Assembly (NCBI GenBank): GCA_002454335.1
Contig: DKIP01000063.1
Coordinates: forward strand, 492-5,589
Direction of reading: 5' to 3'
Length of the DNA: 5,098 bases
Source: Cytophagaceae bacterium UBA6715
GTDB lineage: Bacteria > Bacteroidota > Bacteroidia > Cytophagales > Spirosomataceae
Part shown: positions 4,233 to 5,098 of the stretch, piece after piece
Position numbering within the stretch: position 1 is the first letter of the stretch
Layout of the letters: each line of letters begins with the position of its first letter
Translations under genes and position numbers: made by a program
The notes under the pieces: generated by a model
What the model saw: only the letters and a program-made list of their open reading frames with translations
Told to the model about the DNA's origin: nothing
Database searches by the model: none

Positions 4233-5098
4233 GTGAATAAGAAAGTCGTACTCATGATTTTAGACGGTTGGGGGATTGCCACCAACCCAAAAGTTTCAGC
4301 AATTGACGCTGCAAAAACTCCATTTATTGATTCGTTATATACGAAATATGCGCATTCAAAACTGGAGGCGTCTGGTGAGGCCGTTGGTCTTCCTGAAGGT
4401 CAAATGGGAAATTCCGAAGTGGGTCACATGAATTTAGGTGCTGGCCGTGTCGTATATCAAAATCTAGTACGTATCAATAAAGCGGTTCGCGAAAATACGT
4501 TAGGGCAAGAGCCTGAATTAGCGAAAGCGTTTGACTACGCGAAAAAAGAAAATAAATCGGTCCATTTCATGGGCTTAGTTTCAGATGGTGGTGTTCATGC
4601 CCACATCGAGCACTTGAAATCGCTGTTGACATCTGCTTCTGAAGCAGGTTTGTCCAATGTATTTGTTCATGCATTTACAGATGGCCGTGATACGGATCCG
4701 AAATCAGGGATGAAGTTCATGACCGATTTGGTTAATCATACCAAGAAAACAGGTACTGCCGTAGCTTCCGTAACAGGTCGTTATTTCGCGATGGACCGTG
4801 ATAACCGTTGGGAACGTGTTGCCTTAGCTTATCATGCCATGGTCGATGCAGAAGGCACACCTACACAAGATGTGTTGGCTTCTATTCAAGCAAGTTATGA
4901 CGCCGGCGTAACAGACGAATTTATTAAGCCCATCATTGCAACAGATGCTGCAGGAAAGCCTTTGGCAAAAATTGCGGCTGGAGATGTTGTCATCTGTTTC
5001 AACTTCCGTACTGACCGTGGACGGGAAATTACACAAGCGCTAACGCAACGTGATTTCCACGAGGAGAATATGCACAAATTGGATTTGTATTACTTGAC
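4233..5098 (+). CDS. gpmI: 2,3-bisphosphoglycerate-independent phosphoglycerate mutase (N-terminal 288 codons, cut by window edge)
   Basis: The enzyme interconverts 3- and 2-phosphoglycerate in glycolysis and gluconeogenesis through a phosphoserine, using two Mn ions. The frame is open from GTG 4233 to the right edge. It begins VNKKVVLMILDGWG with the metal ligand D11. The nucleophile S61 lies in MGNSEVGHMNLGAGR (58-72). Substrate-site residues follow: H122 (DGGVHAH), DGRD (150-153), GRYFAMDRDNRW (182-193, R183 and R189) and FNFRTDRGRE (256-265, R259 and R262). The family is about 510 residues long, so just over half is present; the C-terminal metal ligands are outside. GTG is chosen because an in-frame stop (4212-4214) lies close upstream, no ATG precedes the conserved VLMILDGWG, and the family starts here. 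The next ATG (4254) would remove the first strand. No Shine-Dalgarno is visible. Confidence 0.96.
   Translation, partial: MNKKVVLMILDGWGIATNPKVSAIDAAKTPFIDSLYTKYAHSKLEASGEAVGLPEGQMGNSEVGHMNLGAGRVVYQNLVRINKAVRENTLGQEPELAKAFDYAKKENKSVHFMGLVSDGGVHAHIEHLKSLLTSASEAGLSNVFVHAFTDGRDTDPKSGMKFMTDLVNHTKKTGTAVASVTGRYFAMDRDNRWERVALAYHAMVDAEGTPTQDVLASIQASYDAGVTDEFIKPIIATDAAGKPLAKIAAGDVVICFNFRTDRGREITQALTQRDFHEENMHKLDLYYL

Noticed and set aside
4824..5077. Minus-strand open frames opposite gpmI
   Set aside because: gpmI is strongly conserved through this stretch; these are antisense shadows.
1..5098. Defence system, mobile element, CRISPR array or toxin-antitoxin pair
   Set aside because: There are no transposase, integrase, Cas, nuclease or TA-like proteins and no spaced repeats. 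The small-protein pair is two paralogous membrane proteins with separate promoters, which does not look like a toxin-antitoxin operon.

Overview
The window (5,098 bases, moderate G+C) reads as ordinary chromosome of a member of the Bacteroidota. This is an inference. It rests on several matches to the phylum's promoter form (-33 TTG/TTTG, then -7 TAnnTTTG), the absence of clear Shine-Dalgarno sites before the genes, and the flavour of the proteins, such as a HisH starting with KYNAGN and a Tat-exported Dabb protein. A freshwater Cytophagales relative would fit, but I cannot fix the genus. No mobile element, rRNA, tRNA or CRISPR array is visible, and no gene-free stretch exceeds 300 bases.

Layout. 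Positions 1-1727, minus strand: the histidine biosynthesis cluster hisH-hisA-hisF. hisF runs off the left edge and the genes are tightly coupled (3-nt gap, then 7-nt overlap). HisH and HisF form imidazole glycerol phosphate synthase; HisA supplies its substrate. A divergent promoter region (about 1741-1812) separates them from a plus-strand VTT-domain (TVP38/TMEM64, DedA-like) membrane protein at 1813-2478. Its stop codon overlaps that of a convergent minus-strand gene at 2475-2747.

Positions 2475-3028, minus strand: two small tail-anchored membrane proteins (90 and 72 residues) that are clearly paralogues. Each has its own copy of the same promoter layout: CGAATTGACT, 20 nt, a TAnnTTT box, 4 nt, ATG. 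Transcription should begin at or almost at the start codon, so the mRNAs are probably leaderless. This is the least ordinary feature of the window.

Positions 3081-3473, minus strand: a Dabb-domain protein with a twin-arginine signal. Divergent from it at 3507-4193 is an atypical SDR-type NAD(P)-binding protein. From 4233 to the right edge runs gpmI, the cofactor-independent phosphoglycerate mutase of glycolysis, with a GTG start and only its N-terminal 288 codons present.

Apart from the his genes, neighbouring genes share no obvious pathway. The region looks like a patchwork of short transcription units. I found no convincing new multi-gene system; the paralogous small-protein pair is the best candidate for something undescribed.
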